Shown here piece by piece: positions 18,867-27,313 of a stretch of DNA of 64,000 bases. The position numbers were made by a program, and so were the translations under genes. Each line of letters begins with the position of its first letter. Position 1 is the stretch's first letter. The stretch is from positions 45,870-109,869 of the forward strand of contig JAVBQY010000015.1 in assembly GCA_031548545.1 (NCBI GenBank). The letters run 5' to 3'. Source of the stretch: UBA932 sp031548545. Its GTDB lineage: Bacteria > Bacteroidota > Bacteroidia > Bacteroidales > UBA932. The notes under the pieces are model-generated. The model was not told the DNA's origin. It searched no databases and worked only from the letters and a program-made list of their open reading frames with translations.

Positions 18867-19451
18867 ATGGAATTACATTTTGCGATCAAAGAAATTGCCA
18901 CCGCCTTTATGGTGCTGTTTGCGGTGATTGATATCACCGGCTCTATCCCTATTATCATGGACCTCAACAGTTCCGGACGAAAGGTGAGTGCAGCTAAAGC
19001 CGCATTGCTTTCACTGCTGATCCTGGTCGTGTTTCTGTTTGCCGGCGAAGGGCTCTTACATCTTTTCAACACCGACATTGCCTCCTTCGCCATGGCCGGC
19101 GCCCTGGTACTGTTTGCTTTAGCTATTGAGATGACCTTGGATATAGAGCTCTTTCGCAACAATGGCCCTTCCGGTTATACCACCCTGGTGCCTGTCGTAT
19201 TTCCACTGGTAGCAGGCCCCGGCACACTGACCACCGCATTGACCCTGCGCGCAGAGTGCAGTGTGGAGAACATCATTGTGGCCATATTGATCAATATGCT
19301 GATTGTTTTCCTGGTATTGAGGAATGTAACAGTAGTGGAACGCATTATCGGAAAAGGGGGCATCTATATTCTCCGGAAATTTTTCGGAATTATTCTAATG
19401 GCGATGGCCGTGAGCCTCTTTGTTTCCAACTTACGCCTACTGCTATCGTAA
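18867..19451 (+). CDS. MarC family integral membrane protein
   Basis: A 194-residue inner-membrane protein with about six hydrophobic segments (ATAFMVLFAVIDITGSIPII, AALLSLLILVVFLFAGEGLL, FAMAGALVLFALAIEMT, IIVAILINMLIVFLVL, and the C-terminal FGIILMAMAVSLFVSNLRL). The motif DITGSIPI near the N-terminus and VVFPLVAGPGTLTT in the middle are typical of MarC/UPF0056 proteins. The family was once linked to antibiotic resistance, but its transport function is not established. I place the start at ATG 18867. The gene ends 5 bp before the convergent ogt stop codon. Confidence 0.88.
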   Translation: MELHFAIKEIATAFMVLFAVIDITGSIPIIMDLNSSGRKVSAAKAALLSLLILVVFLFAGEGLLHLFNTDIASFAMAGALVLFALAIEMTLDIELFRNNGPSGYTTLVPVVFPLVAGPGTLTTALTLRAECSVENIIVAILINMLIVFLVLRNVTVVERIIGKGGIYILRKFFGIILMAMAVSLFVSNLRLLLS

Positions 19452-19456
19452 TAGCA

Positions 19457-19963
19457 TTATAAAAGCCCGGGCGATTCCAGGTCCAGCAAATACCGCTTAG
19501 CGGCTAATCCGCCGGCATAGCCTGTCAGTTTATTATCACTTCCAACCACCCGGTGGCAGGGGATAAAAATAGAAAGAGCATTGGCTCCATTGGCGGCAGC
19601 TACTGCGCGTATTGCTTTTATATTGCCCAAACGCTGCGAAAGCCGGGCATAAGAGATCGTTGTCCCATAAGGGATTTCCAGCAATTTATTCCATACCGCC
19701 TGCTGAAAATCAGTACCGACCAACAACAACGGAAGATCAAAGGTTCTTCTCTTTTGATTGAAATACTCGTCCAACTGAAGCATAGCCCGCACCAGCACCT
19801 CCGACGCTTTAAAGGCGTAGTCCGCATGCAAGCCTTTCCGTATTCTTTCATCAATCAACTTACGGCGCGCTTCGTCCGGCCAATCGCACAAACAAAGCCG
19901 GTCACCATAAGCGCCGAGCAGCAAATCGCCGCAGGGAGATTGGTATGTTTGTAGCTGAATCAT
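19457..19963 (-). CDS. ogt: methylated-DNA-[protein]-cysteine S-methyltransferase
   Basis: A 168-residue DNA repair protein that takes the methyl group from O6-methylguanine onto its own cysteine. The active-site motif IPCHRVV has Cys136. Upstream lie FQQAVWNKLLEIPYG and TISYARLSQRLG, the helix-turn-helix and recognition region, and downstream YAGGLAAKRYLLDLE, all diagnostic. The length fits the stand-alone Ogt/AGT class without an Ada regulatory domain. It is a single gene with its own -7 box, converging with the MarC gene. Confidence 0.95.
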   Translation of the reverse strand: MIQLQTYQSPCGDLLLGAYGDRLCLCDWPDEARRKLIDERIRKGLHADYAFKASEVLVRAMLQLDEYFNQKRRTFDLPLLLVGTDFQQAVWNKLLEIPYGTTISYARLSQRLGNIKAIRAVAAANGANALSIFIPCHRVVGSDNKLTGYAGGLAAKRYLLDLESPGLL

Positions 19964-19984
19964 AATAATTACCTCTATTTATCA

Positions 19985-19992
19985 CAAAGGTA
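19985..19992 (-). promoter_or_regulatory. -7 box TACCTTTG for ogt
   Basis: On the minus strand TACCTTTG ends 21 bp before the ogt ATG at 19963, leaving a leader of about 15 nt. Confidence 0.6.
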
Positions 19993-20097
19993 ACAAAACA
20001 TTTAACATCTTTACTACTCTCCCGCCAATCCACTTTTACACCTGACTCCCCCTTTTACAGCTGATCCATTAAAAACATATAGGAGGTATAAATGACG

Positions 20098-20124
20098 GAA
20101 GCCTTACTTGAACAGTAAGGCTTC
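20098..20124 (-). terminator. hairpin terminator downstream of tRNA-Met
   Basis: GAAGCCTTACT, a 5-nt loop TGAAC and AGTAAGGCTTC form a perfect 11-bp stem, 9 bp beyond the 3' end of the tRNA. On the plus strand it is followed by TTTGTTTT, on the minus strand by a poorer CGTCATTTAT, so it is a better plus-strand terminator by sequence even though the tRNA is the only obvious client. Confidence 0.6.
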
Positions 20125-20133
20125 TTTGTTTTG

Positions 20134-20207
20134 TAGCGAGAGCGGGACCCGAACCCGCGACCTCAGGATTATGAATCCTGCGCTCTAACCAGCTGAGCTA
20201 CCTCGCC
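20134..20207 (-). tRNA. tRNA-Met (anticodon CAT)
   Basis: A full cloverleaf on the minus strand: acceptor GGCGAGG pairing with TCTCGCT (G1-U72 and G7-U66 wobbles), D arm GCTC...GAGC, anticodon stem CAGGA/TCCTG with loop TTCATAA, and T arm GCGGG TTCGGGT CCCGC. The anticodon complement is at 20171-20173. CCA is not encoded. The G1-U72 pair argues against the initiator tRNA. A CAT anticodon could also mark a lysidine-type tRNA-Ile, but the overall sequence is closer to elongator Met. Confidence 0.95.
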
Positions 20208-20219
20208 AAAAACGGACTG

Positions 20220-20250
20220 CAAAGGTATATTTTTTTTGTCAATCTGCAAA
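20220..20250 (-). promoter_or_regulatory. complete -33/-7 promoter of tRNA-Met
   Basis: On the minus strand TTTG (20247-20250), exactly 19 bp, then TACCTTTG (20220-20227). This is the textbook Bacteroidota promoter, ending 12 bp before the tRNA 5' end. Confidence 0.8.
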
Positions 20251-20342
20251 AAAAATCATTAAAAAGGCAACAATCCTTTCTACCTACGACAAATAATCAG
20301 ACAGATAGGAAATCAAAAGAACAGGCTGTACATAGGCTCAGC

Positions 20343-20828
20343 CTATAATACGCCCTTTTCCAGGAGTACCACCGCATAGGCGGACACCCCCTCTTCTCGT
20401 CCCACAAAACCGAGTGTCTCGGTAGTAGTCGCCTTAACGGAAACCCGACTTTCATCAAGGTGCATCACGGTGGCCAGGCATTGCCGCATCGGGTAAATAT
20501 AATTTTTCACCTTAGGACGCTGGAGGCAAATTATAGTATCTATATTCACCACCTCATAGCCCTGGCTGCGGACCAGACGCATCGTTTCCGAAAGCAGTTG
20601 CTTACTGTCAATCCCCTTGTATTGCGGATCCGTATCCGGAAAATGTTTTCCAATATCACCCAAGGCCAAGGCCCCAAGCAGTGCATCACAAAGGGCATGA
20701 ATAAGGACATCTCCGTCGGAATGGGCCACGGCACCTTTGCTATGCTCAATACGGCAACCGCCCAGCCAGAAGTCTAAACCCTCAGCCAGGCGATGTACAT
20801 CATAACCGTTACCTATACGGATACTCAT
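20343..20828 (-). CDS. ispF: 2-C-methyl-D-erythritol 2,4-cyclodiphosphate synthase
   Basis: A 161-residue cytoplasmic enzyme of the MEP isoprenoid pathway. It converts CDP-ME 2-phosphate to ME-cyclodiphosphate and CMP. The signature is clear: GNGYDVHRL with metal ligands Asp10 and His12, HSDGDVLIHALCDALLGA with the third metal histidine, GDIGKHFPDTDP, and the C-terminal VSVKATTTETLGFVGREEGV. The length is normal. The start is 15 bp downstream of the porV stop, so the two share a transcript, although their functions are not obviously linked. Confidence 0.97.
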   Translation of the reverse strand: MSIRIGNGYDVHRLAEGLDFWLGGCRIEHSKGAVAHSDGDVLIHALCDALLGALALGDIGKHFPDTDPQYKGIDSKQLLSETMRLVRSQGYEVVNIDTIICLQRPKVKNYIYPMRQCLATVMHLDESRVSVKATTTETLGFVGREEGVSAYAVVLLEKGVL

Positions 20829-20843
20829 AGTATATTATTATTT

Positions 20844-22067
20844 TTAATAACGTTCAAAACTTCTGCGTGTTTGGGTTTTTCCGAAATCAACAGAAAAGGT
20901 AATATGGACGGTGTTGGCCAAAGGGCTTTGGAAACCCGAGACCACAGGGATCATATAGGAAAGATCCAGGGTAAACATGGTGTACACCAAGCCGGCGCCC
21001 ATAGTAACATAACGGTGCTGTGCATTTTTGGGATCATTGTAATAACCGGCGCGGGCCTTGAACATACGCGAATAAATATACTCTACCCCAACAGCGCACA
21101 TGATTTCACGCATCTCTTCGGAGAAACCGCCCGGCGCATCATAAAAGGACTGGATCATTCCCTGGGGTACGGAAACATTGTCATCCATACCTTCTATAAC
21201 ATTTCCGGAGGCATCGCGTACAGGGGGCGTAGGCACAAGATATTTACTAAGCTCCAAAGAAACAGCCAACTCGTTGTAATAGTCGAGCTCCATTTTCAAG
21301 CCGCCGGCCAGGCGCAGGGTGGTCGGCAGAAAATAGGACTTGTCTGTGGATTTATCATAAGCATAAGCCATCTTCGTACCGATATTGGTAATGGATACAC
21401 CGGCCGTGATTTCTGTCATCATACGGCCCATACGTTGAGGGGCCATAAAGTAAAAGCCGAGGTCTGCGGCAGCGCCGTTGGCGGCGGAAATTTCTGCCGG
21501 GGAATTAGGGTCGTTATAATACCCGCCAACCAGGTCCGAACGCAGGTAACGAAAAGCGGCGCCAAGGGAAAAGTATTCCCCCAATAGCCGGGAATAAGAC
21601 AGGTCTAAGGTAAATTCATTAGGACTGGCAGAACGGATAGGCTCCCCCTGTGAGCCGACAAACTGCAGGTCTCCCAAAGAAAAATAACGCAGAGAGGCGG
21701 CCAGTGACTGCTTATCATCAAGTTTATAAAAACCGGTCAGAAACAAGAGGTTAATATTGGAACTCCCCACATTGCGCATCCAGGGTACATAGGACAATGA
21801 AATACCGGACTGCGCATCATTAAATACATACTTGGAACAGTTCCAAGCCTGGTCATTCACCGAAGGCATGGCTCCGGCGCCGAGATCCCCCATTCCTGAC
21901 GCCCGGGCATCAGGTGCAACGGTGAGGATAGGCATCGCATATTTTAACGGAACATTTTCCGTTACCGGATTACTTTGTGCAAAAAGCCCCTTAGTAGATA
22001 AGATGCAAAATAGAAAAACGAACCCGGTCAAGGCCGTCTTTTTCAGAAAAGAATTTGTCATTTCCAT
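20844..22067 (-). CDS. porV: T9SS outer-membrane shuttle protein PorV (LptO)
   Basis: A 407-residue outer-membrane barrel with a signal peptide ending KGLFAQ. The family block PILTVAPDARASGMGDLGAG, followed by DQAWNCSKYVF and ISLSYVPWMRN, is characteristic of PorV. Further FadL-like strands follow, ending VHITFSVDFGKTQTRRSFERY. PorV carries T9SS cargo from the translocon to the attachment complex with PorU, which cleaves the C-terminal sorting domain. PorU is not encoded next to it here. A -7 box TAAATTTG lies upstream. It is transcribed divergently from the PorP homologue at 22185 and followed by ispF. Confidence 0.93.
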   Translation of the reverse strand: MEMTNSFLKKTALTGFVFLFCILSTKGLFAQSNPVTENVPLKYAMPILTVAPDARASGMGDLGAGAMPSVNDQAWNCSKYVFNDAQSGISLSYVPWMRNVGSSNINLLFLTGFYKLDDKQSLAASLRYFSLGDLQFVGSQGEPIRSASPNEFTLDLSYSRLLGEYFSLGAAFRYLRSDLVGGYYNDPNSPAEISAANGAAADLGFYFMAPQRMGRMMTEITAGVSITNIGTKMAYAYDKSTDKSYFLPTTLRLAGGLKMELDYYNELAVSLELSKYLVPTPPVRDASGNVIEGMDDNVSVPQGMIQSFYDAPGGFSEEMREIMCAVGVEYIYSRMFKARAGYYNDPKNAQHRYVTMGAGLVYTMFTLDLSYMIPVVSGFQSPLANTVHITFSVDFGKTQTRRSFERY

Positions 22068-22088
22068 GAATCATGGTTTATATTTGCA

Positions 22089-22096
22089 CAAATTTA
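22089..22096 (-). promoter_or_regulatory. -7 box TAAATTTG for porV-ispF
   Basis: Minus-strand TAAATTTG ends 21 bp before the porV ATG. No TTTG is seen at the -33 spacing. Confidence 0.5.
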
Positions 22097-22169
22097 GGGC
22101 TATTTTTACGGAGGAAGCCAGCGCTTGTGTTAATTTTTTATAAAGCTGTTAACTTTTATTATTTTTTCT

Positions 22170-22177
22170 TACATTTG
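22170..22177 (+). promoter_or_regulatory. -7 box TACATTTG at porP homologue
   Basis: TACATTTG ends 7 bp before the ATG at 22185, so transcription would begin at or next to the start codon, implying a leaderless mRNA. Confidence 0.5.
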
Positions 22178-22184
22178 CTTACTC

Positions 22185-23240
22185 ATGGGCAAATATACAA
22201 ATTATATTACAATTTTACTGGCCTTTTTATTCGCGGACAGTTTCAACACCTATGCCCAAGATGTCGTATTTAATCATCCTTACGCCGGCATGCTATACAC
22301 AAATCCTTCATATACAGGAATATTTGGGGATTACCATGCCGGGGCCGCTTTTCGTAGTCAATATACCGGCTCCGCAGCCCCCTATACTACTTATTATATA
22401 GAGACGGATATTTTCATCGACCGCTGGAGAAGCGGATTCGGCCTGTACCTCCTGAATGACAGGGCTGCCGGCGGGCAACTGGTGCAAACCGGCCTTGGCC
22501 TCTCCTATATGTTTGCATTGCAAATCAATGAGGAACTGGAGTTCAGGCCGGCGCTGCAGGCCGTATACCACAACCGGCGGAAAGACTTCCAGACCCTGAC
22601 TTTCCCCGACGGGATAGACATTACGGGCATGCCCTCCCCTATCTCACCGGAAGCGTATGAACCATACACGTTCAACACGATAGATTTTTCCGCCGGCCTA
22701 TTGATGCGCTACCAACAGCTGGAAGCCGGCGCAAGCATACAACACCTTGGAGCGCAACAGCCCGTCAACAGTCCGGTCGGGACGGACAGCGCCGGCAGCG
22801 CGCTAAAATTCACACTGCACGCCAAATATGTATGGAACCTGGGCAAGGAAACAGGCACAGAGATCAGTCCTGCCGACTGGGCGGACTTCAGCGCCTTCAG
22901 TTTGGCTCCTTATATATTGTATAGCCAGGAGTTGGAGTACAAGTATATTAATGCCGGGATACTGCTCCAATCCGGCGCCTTATTTGCCGGCGGCGGGATC
23001 AAAACCGCGCTGCAACAGCAGGTTAGCAATATATCTCTATCGGGTGGCTTCATTACCAGTAATTTCCGGATAGGCTACAGCCTGGACTTCATTGTAGCCG
23101 GCAACAGCCTCAACGGATGGCAGGGGGTATCGCATGAGGTGTTTGTTCATTTCTCTTTAAGAAATAATCATGCTGCGCCGGAACGCTCCAACCGCAAAAA
23201 AAAGTGGAGGACCCAATCCACCTGCGGCTGTTATTTGTAA
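22185..23240 (+). CDS. porP: PorP/SprF family T9SS outer-membrane protein
   Basis: A 351-residue protein with signal peptide to NTYAQ. It shows the family pattern: DVVFNHPYAGMLYTNPSYTGI at the mature N-terminus, GAAFRSQYTGSAAPYTTYYI, GFGLYLLNDRAAGG and the late SGGFITSNFRIGYSLDFIV, then HEVFVHFSLRNN and a short tail ending in CGCYL. PorP is an outer-membrane partner of the PorK/PorN ring and PorE. It precedes gldJ and murF on the same strand, though gldJ has its own promoter-like box. The product is longer than its relative at 8715 and closer to the core PorP type than to the SprF type, but this assignment of subtype is tentative. Confidence 0.85.
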   Translation: MGKYTNYITILLAFLFADSFNTYAQDVVFNHPYAGMLYTNPSYTGIFGDYHAGAAFRSQYTGSAAPYTTYYIETDIFIDRWRSGFGLYLLNDRAAGGQLVQTGLGLSYMFALQINEELEFRPALQAVYHNRRKDFQTLTFPDGIDITGMPSPISPEAYEPYTFNTIDFSAGLLMRYQQLEAGASIQHLGAQQPVNSPVGTDSAGSALKFTLHAKYVWNLGKETGTEISPADWADFSAFSLAPYILYSQELEYKYINAGILLQSGALFAGGGIKTALQQQVSNISLSGGFITSNFRIGYSLDFIVAGNSLNGWQGVSHEVFVHFSLRNNHAAPERSNRKKKWRTQSTCGCYL

Positions 23241-23281
23241 TAAAAAACAATTTGAAGACTATCTATTTTCAATTAAATAAT

Positions 23282-23289
23282 TATCTTTG
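23282..23289 (+). promoter_or_regulatory. -7 box TATCTTTG for gldJ-murF
   Basis: Exact TAnnTTTG in AT-rich DNA, 39 bp upstream of the gldJ ATG. Confidence 0.65.
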
Positions 23290-23328
23290 CAGACTGTTAA
23301 TATTTAAAGATTATTTTTGAAAACAGTT

Positions 23329-24855
23329 ATGAAGTTCAATAAAATCGTATTCATACTTAGCTGTCTGGCACTTAGTACCGGATTAGCAGGATGTAAATCA
23401 TCGCCCTCGTCTTTCAACAACAGCAGATCAAATGCGACCGGCTGGAAATACAACGACCCCAAATCCGGCGGATTTGAGGTAAAAAAAGCCACCGAACAGT
23501 TAACAGGTCCCGGCCTGGTCTTCATTGAAGGCGGAGTATTTGTAATGGGTCGCTCTACGGATGACATTTATTACGACTGGAACAACGCCCCCCGCAAAGT
23601 AACGGTTGATTCTTACTACATTGATGAAGTGGAAGTACGCAATGTGGACTACCGTGAATACCTCCATTGGCTGGCCCGGGTGTATACCGCTTATCCGGAT
23701 GTATACAAAAATGCGCTGCCCGACACACTGGTATGGCGCAGGCCGATGGCGTTCAACGAACCGTATACCAAGACCTATTTCCGTCACCCGGCCTATGATG
23801 ATTATCCCGTAGTAGGCGTTTCATGGCGTCAGGCCAATGATTTCTGCCTGTGGCGCACCGACCGGGTAAACGAACTGTTGCTAATAGAAAAAGGTATCCT
23901 GAAAATGGACCTGACCCAGGAAAACGCCAACTCATTCAATACCGAGGCCTACCTGTTAGGCCAGTATGAAGGTGTGGTAAACAAAAACCTGCCGGATCTC
24001 TCCAGTGGTGATAAAAAAGCTACCCGGCGGGTTGCTTTCGACGACGGCATCCTGCTGCCCAACTACCGCCTCCCGACCGAGGCCGAATGGGAATACGCCG
24101 CCGTAGCCGCCATCGGCGTTACCTATGACGAACATTCTACCGAACGCCGCGTATACCCCTGGAGCGGCAGCTCATTACGCAACAGCAGCCGCAAAAACAG
24201 CGGCCAGTTCATGGCCAATTTCCAACGCGGCCGTGGTGACATGATGGGTGTAGCCGGCTCCCTGAACGACGGCTTCGCTACCCCGGCGCCCGTACGCTCT
24301 TATGCGCCTAATGACTTTGGTCTATACTGCATGGCCGGCAACGTGAATGAATGGGTAGCCGACATCTATCGCCCGCTCAGCTCAGAAGACGTAGAAGACT
24401 TCCGCCCTTTCCGCGGCAATGTGTTTACCGATGTAGCCCGTGATGAACAGGGCAATGTACAGGCTAAAGATGAATTGGGCCGGATACGTTACGACACCCT
24501 GGGCTATGACCCCAACCGTTACAACTACAGCGTAGGCGACAACCGGAATTACCGTGACGGCGACCAATTATCGTCTATCTATTCCGAAGAAAACAGCGGA
24601 TCAACACCCGAAACTGCAGCCAACTCCAATCGCATGTACGGACAAGGATCCGGCCAAAACAATACCGGTATGAGCAGCCTGATCAATGACCAGGCGCGTG
24701 TATACAAAGGCGGTTCTTTCCTTGACCGTCCCTACTGGCTCAGCCCCGGCACCCGCCGCTTCTTCGATGAAAATCACTCTGCCGTAGACATTGGTTTCCG
24801 CTGCGCAATGGACCGGGTAGGTTCTCCGTTAAAATACAAAAAGAGCAGAAAATAA
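23329..24855 (+). CDS. gldJ: gliding/T9SS lipoprotein GldJ
   Basis: A 508-residue lipoprotein (lipobox GLAGC, Cys22) with a formylglycine-generating-enzyme-like (sulfatase-modifying factor) fold. Diagnostic blocks include GPGLVFIEGGVFVMGR, IDEVEVRNVDYREYLHWL, ALPDTLVWRR, YPVVGVSWRQANDFCLWRTDRVNE, RLPTEAEWEYAA, GNVNEWVADIYRP and VYKGGSFLDRPYW...GFRCAM. The opening NATGWKYNDPKSGGF and these blocks fit GldJ better than the related GldK/PorK. GldJ is needed for gliding and stabilises GldK in Flavobacterium; in non-gliders it is taken as T9SS-related. I use ATG 23329, not the upstream TTG at 23317. murF follows after 3 bp, an arrangement I recall for gldJ elsewhere. Confidence 0.88.
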   Translation: MKFNKIVFILSCLALSTGLAGCKSSPSSFNNSRSNATGWKYNDPKSGGFEVKKATEQLTGPGLVFIEGGVFVMGRSTDDIYYDWNNAPRKVTVDSYYIDEVEVRNVDYREYLHWLARVYTAYPDVYKNALPDTLVWRRPMAFNEPYTKTYFRHPAYDDYPVVGVSWRQANDFCLWRTDRVNELLLIEKGILKMDLTQENANSFNTEAYLLGQYEGVVNKNLPDLSSGDKKATRRVAFDDGILLPNYRLPTEAEWEYAAVAAIGVTYDEHSTERRVYPWSGSSLRNSSRKNSGQFMANFQRGRGDMMGVAGSLNDGFATPAPVRSYAPNDFGLYCMAGNVNEWVADIYRPLSSEDVEDFRPFRGNVFTDVARDEQGNVQAKDELGRIRYDTLGYDPNRYNYSVGDNRNYRDGDQLSSIYSEENSGSTPETAANSNRMYGQGSGQNNTGMSSLINDQARVYKGGSFLDRPYWLSPGTRRFFDENHSAVDIGFRCAMDRVGSPLKYKKSRK

Positions 24856-24858
24856 GCA

Positions 24859-26145
24859 ATGGAACATTTATACCAGCTATTCCGCCAACACCGGATAGTA
24901 AGTACCGACAGCCGCAACATTGTTGCCGGCTGTTTGTTTTTCGCCCTGAAAGGTGAAAATTTCAACGGCAATGCCTTTGCCTTGCAAGCGTTGGAAGCCG
25001 GTGCGGCCTACGCCATAGTGGATGATCCGGCCCTTCCGGCGCATCCGCAGCTGCACCGGGTAGAAGACGTGCTCAGTTGTCTGCAGGAGCTGGCCCTGTA
25101 CCACCGCCGCCAACTGAACCTGCCGGTAGTGGCCATCACCGGCACCAATGGAAAAACCACGACCAAGGAACTGGTGGCCCGCGTACTGGCTGTCAGGTAC
25201 CGTACCGGAGTCACCAAGGGCAACCTGAACAACCATATCGGCGTTCCCCTGACCCTACTGACGATGGATACCGACACACAAATAGCCGTAGTGGAAATGG
25301 GTGCCAGCCATCCCGGCGAAATTGCCGTACTCTGCCGCATCGCCGAGCCCAACTACGGATTAGTAACCAATGTCGGCAAAGCCCACCTGGAAGGCTTCGG
25401 CTCCCTGGAAGGCGTGAAACGCACCAAAGGGGAACTGTACGACTACCTGAGCCGCAGCGCCGGCACCATATTATATAACAACGACAATCCTATCCTTTGC
25501 GAGATGGTGGCCGCACGGCAGCCGGTCCGAACGGTCGAATACGGTGTCCGCCGCAACAAAGCCTCCTTACTGGCCTCCAACGCCGAACACCCCTTTCTTC
25601 GTTTACAGGTGGAAGATTACCCCGGGATCAATACCCAGCTCATCGGCAGTTATAACACCGACAATGTACTGGCCGCCCTGGCTGTGGGCCGGCAATTCGG
25701 CATTACACCGGAAGAAGCCGCCGGCGCCATTGCCGCTTATGTCCCCTCAAACAACCGGTCGCAGCTCTCCCGCACCGACCGGCATACGGTAATCATGGAT
25801 GCCTATAATGCCAATCCGACCAGTATGGCCGCAGCCATAGACAACTTTGCACAACTGAAAGAAGACAACAAATGGCTAATTCTGGGTGACATGCTGGAAC
25901 TGGGCACCGAATCGGACACCGAACACCGGCAACTCATACATTTATTACAGGAAAAAGGCTTAACCCAGTCCTTGCTTGTAGGCTTGGAGTTTATGAAAGT
26001 CAAGGACGCGCACCTCTACCGGACCTTTGCCAATGTAGAGGAACTCAATGCCTGGCTGCAAAACAACCCGCTGCCCTCAGGCGCCGTAGTACTACTGAAA
26101 GGCTCACGCGGCATCAAACTGGAACAGGCGCTGAAAGCGTTATAA
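24859..26145 (+). CDS. murF: UDP-N-acetylmuramoyl-tripeptide--D-Ala-D-Ala ligase
   Basis: A 428-residue cytoplasmic Mur ligase that adds D-Ala-D-Ala to the UDP-MurNAc tripeptide, the last soluble step of peptidoglycan precursor synthesis. The ATP-binding P-loop ITGTNGKTTTKE lies at 93-104. The N-terminal domain carries STDSRNIVAGCLFFALKG, the middle NLNNHIGVPLTLL and EMGASHPGEI, and the C-terminal domain DAYNANPTSM and ILGDMLELG. The length is normal. It is co-transcribed with gldJ (3-bp gap) and converges with the GT2 gene. Confidence 0.97.
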   Translation: MEHLYQLFRQHRIVSTDSRNIVAGCLFFALKGENFNGNAFALQALEAGAAYAIVDDPALPAHPQLHRVEDVLSCLQELALYHRRQLNLPVVAITGTNGKTTTKELVARVLAVRYRTGVTKGNLNNHIGVPLTLLTMDTDTQIAVVEMGASHPGEIAVLCRIAEPNYGLVTNVGKAHLEGFGSLEGVKRTKGELYDYLSRSAGTILYNNDNPILCEMVAARQPVRTVEYGVRRNKASLLASNAEHPFLRLQVEDYPGINTQLIGSYNTDNVLAALAVGRQFGITPEEAAGAIAAYVPSNNRSQLSRTDRHTVIMDAYNANPTSMAAAIDNFAQLKEDNKWLILGDMLELGTESDTEHRQLIHLLQEKGLTQSLLVGLEFMKVKDAHLYRTFANVEELNAWLQNNPLPSGAVVLLKGSRGIKLEQALKAL

Positions 26146-26169
26146 GTGAAGAGTGGCTTTATTGGTCGC

Positions 26170-27207
26170 TCAGGCCCGGTTGATAAGTGACGCGTGCTTG
26201 TCAATGTCGGAAAACCGTAACTTACCGCCTTTGGTTAGGAAAAAATCCCACACGATGCTCCGGCCGTACAACCCGGCGACACTTGCCGGCGCTACGGATG
26301 TTGTAACCTTCAGCTGCCGCCGTGTTTTCCAAAAATGCATATGGGCCTTCCATACGGCATTGAAGAAAGAAAATTTCCCGTTCATCAGGTAGACCAGGGC
26401 AGAGAGGCCGTCCAGCACCAAACGCACCCCAAAAATAAAAGGCCTTTTCCGGTGCGGAAGGTTTTTGTATAGCATATACAAACTATTGCGGTAATTGAGG
26501 TACAGCTTATGCGGATTGTCATTGGGCAATGTACCGCCGCCCACGTGATAAACCATGGCCGCCGGTTCACACAGTACCCGGAAACCGGAAAGCTGCGCCC
26601 GCCAGCAAAAATCAATTTCTTCCATGTGGGCAAAAAAAGTATCATCAAAGCCACCCAGGCTCCGGTATAAGGCGGAGCGCACCATCATACAGGCGCCCGT
26701 CGCCCAGAAGACCTCCCGCCGCTCATCGTACTGTCCCTTGTCTTCTTCGATACGGGTGAGTATACGTCCGCGGCAGAAAGGAAAACCGAAGCGGTCTATA
26801 AACCCGCCGGCCGCCCCTGCATATTCAAAAGCATCCCGGTGGTCATACGCACGGATCTTCGGCATACATATACCGACCGTCGCATCATCATCCATCAGGC
26901 GTTGCATAGGCTCCAGCCAACCCGGCGTCACCTCCACATCAGAATTCAGCAAAACAAAATAATCCGCATTCACCTGTTCCAGTCCTTTGTTATAACCGCC
27001 CGTAAAACCATAATTCCGGTCCAGGCAGACCAACCGCACCTGCGGATAATGCTGCGCGACAAAATCGCAGGAATCATCGGTGGACCCATTATCTATAACC
27101 ACCAAAGAAAGATCCGGCCCCACACTATGGGCCTGCAGCGAGGGCAGGAATTTTTCCAGAAAATGCCGTCCGTTCCAATTCAATATGACAATTGCAGTAG
27201 TTGCCAA
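26170..27207 (-). CDS. family 2 glycosyltransferase
   Basis: A 345-residue GT-A glycosyltransferase. It begins AIVILNWNGRHFLEKFLPSL, then SLVVIDNGSTDDSCDFV, the usual nucleotide-sugar site, and YFVLLNSDVEVTPGWL, whose SDV is the DxD-type metal motif. ATGACMMVRSALYRSLGGFD and EEIDFCWRAQLSGFR are the acceptor-side motifs of the rhamnosyltransferase-like GT2 class. A hydrophobic/amphipathic C-terminus may hold it at the membrane. It stands alone, so donor and acceptor cannot be inferred; surface polysaccharide synthesis is likely. Its start region lies close to the divergent PSP1 gene. Confidence 0.9.
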   Translation of the reverse strand: MATTAIVILNWNGRHFLEKFLPSLQAHSVGPDLSLVVIDNGSTDDSCDFVAQHYPQVRLVCLDRNYGFTGGYNKGLEQVNADYFVLLNSDVEVTPGWLEPMQRLMDDDATVGICMPKIRAYDHRDAFEYAGAAGGFIDRFGFPFCRGRILTRIEEDKGQYDERREVFWATGACMMVRSALYRSLGGFDDTFFAHMEEIDFCWRAQLSGFRVLCEPAAMVYHVGGGTLPNDNPHKLYLNYRNSLYMLYKNLPHRKRPFIFGVRLVLDGLSALVYLMNGKFSFFNAVWKAHMHFWKTRRQLKVTTSVAPASVAGLYGRSIVWDFFLTKGGKLRFSDIDKHASLINRA

Positions 27208-27277
27208 ACCCCTTGTTTTTTCTACAAATTATAATGACAAATATAATCAAAATCCGGCCATTTACAATATTTTTTTG

Positions 27278-27285
27278 TATCTTTG
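27278..27285 (+). promoter_or_regulatory. -7 box TATCTTTG for PSP1-gldH-trmB
   Basis: TAnnTTTG match 28 bp before the ATG at 27314. It supports that ATG over a longer frame starting inside the divergent GT2 gene. Confidence 0.6.
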
Positions 27286-27313
27286 TAAGTTATCTATCAT
27301 TATATATCATTCG

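Noticed and set aside
23329..24855. GldK/PorK as identity for the FGE-like lipoprotein next to porP
   Set aside because: The porP neighbour suggested PorK, but the N-terminal GWKYNDPKSGGF and ALPDTLVWRR blocks and the following murF fit GldJ, and no porL/M/N genes follow.
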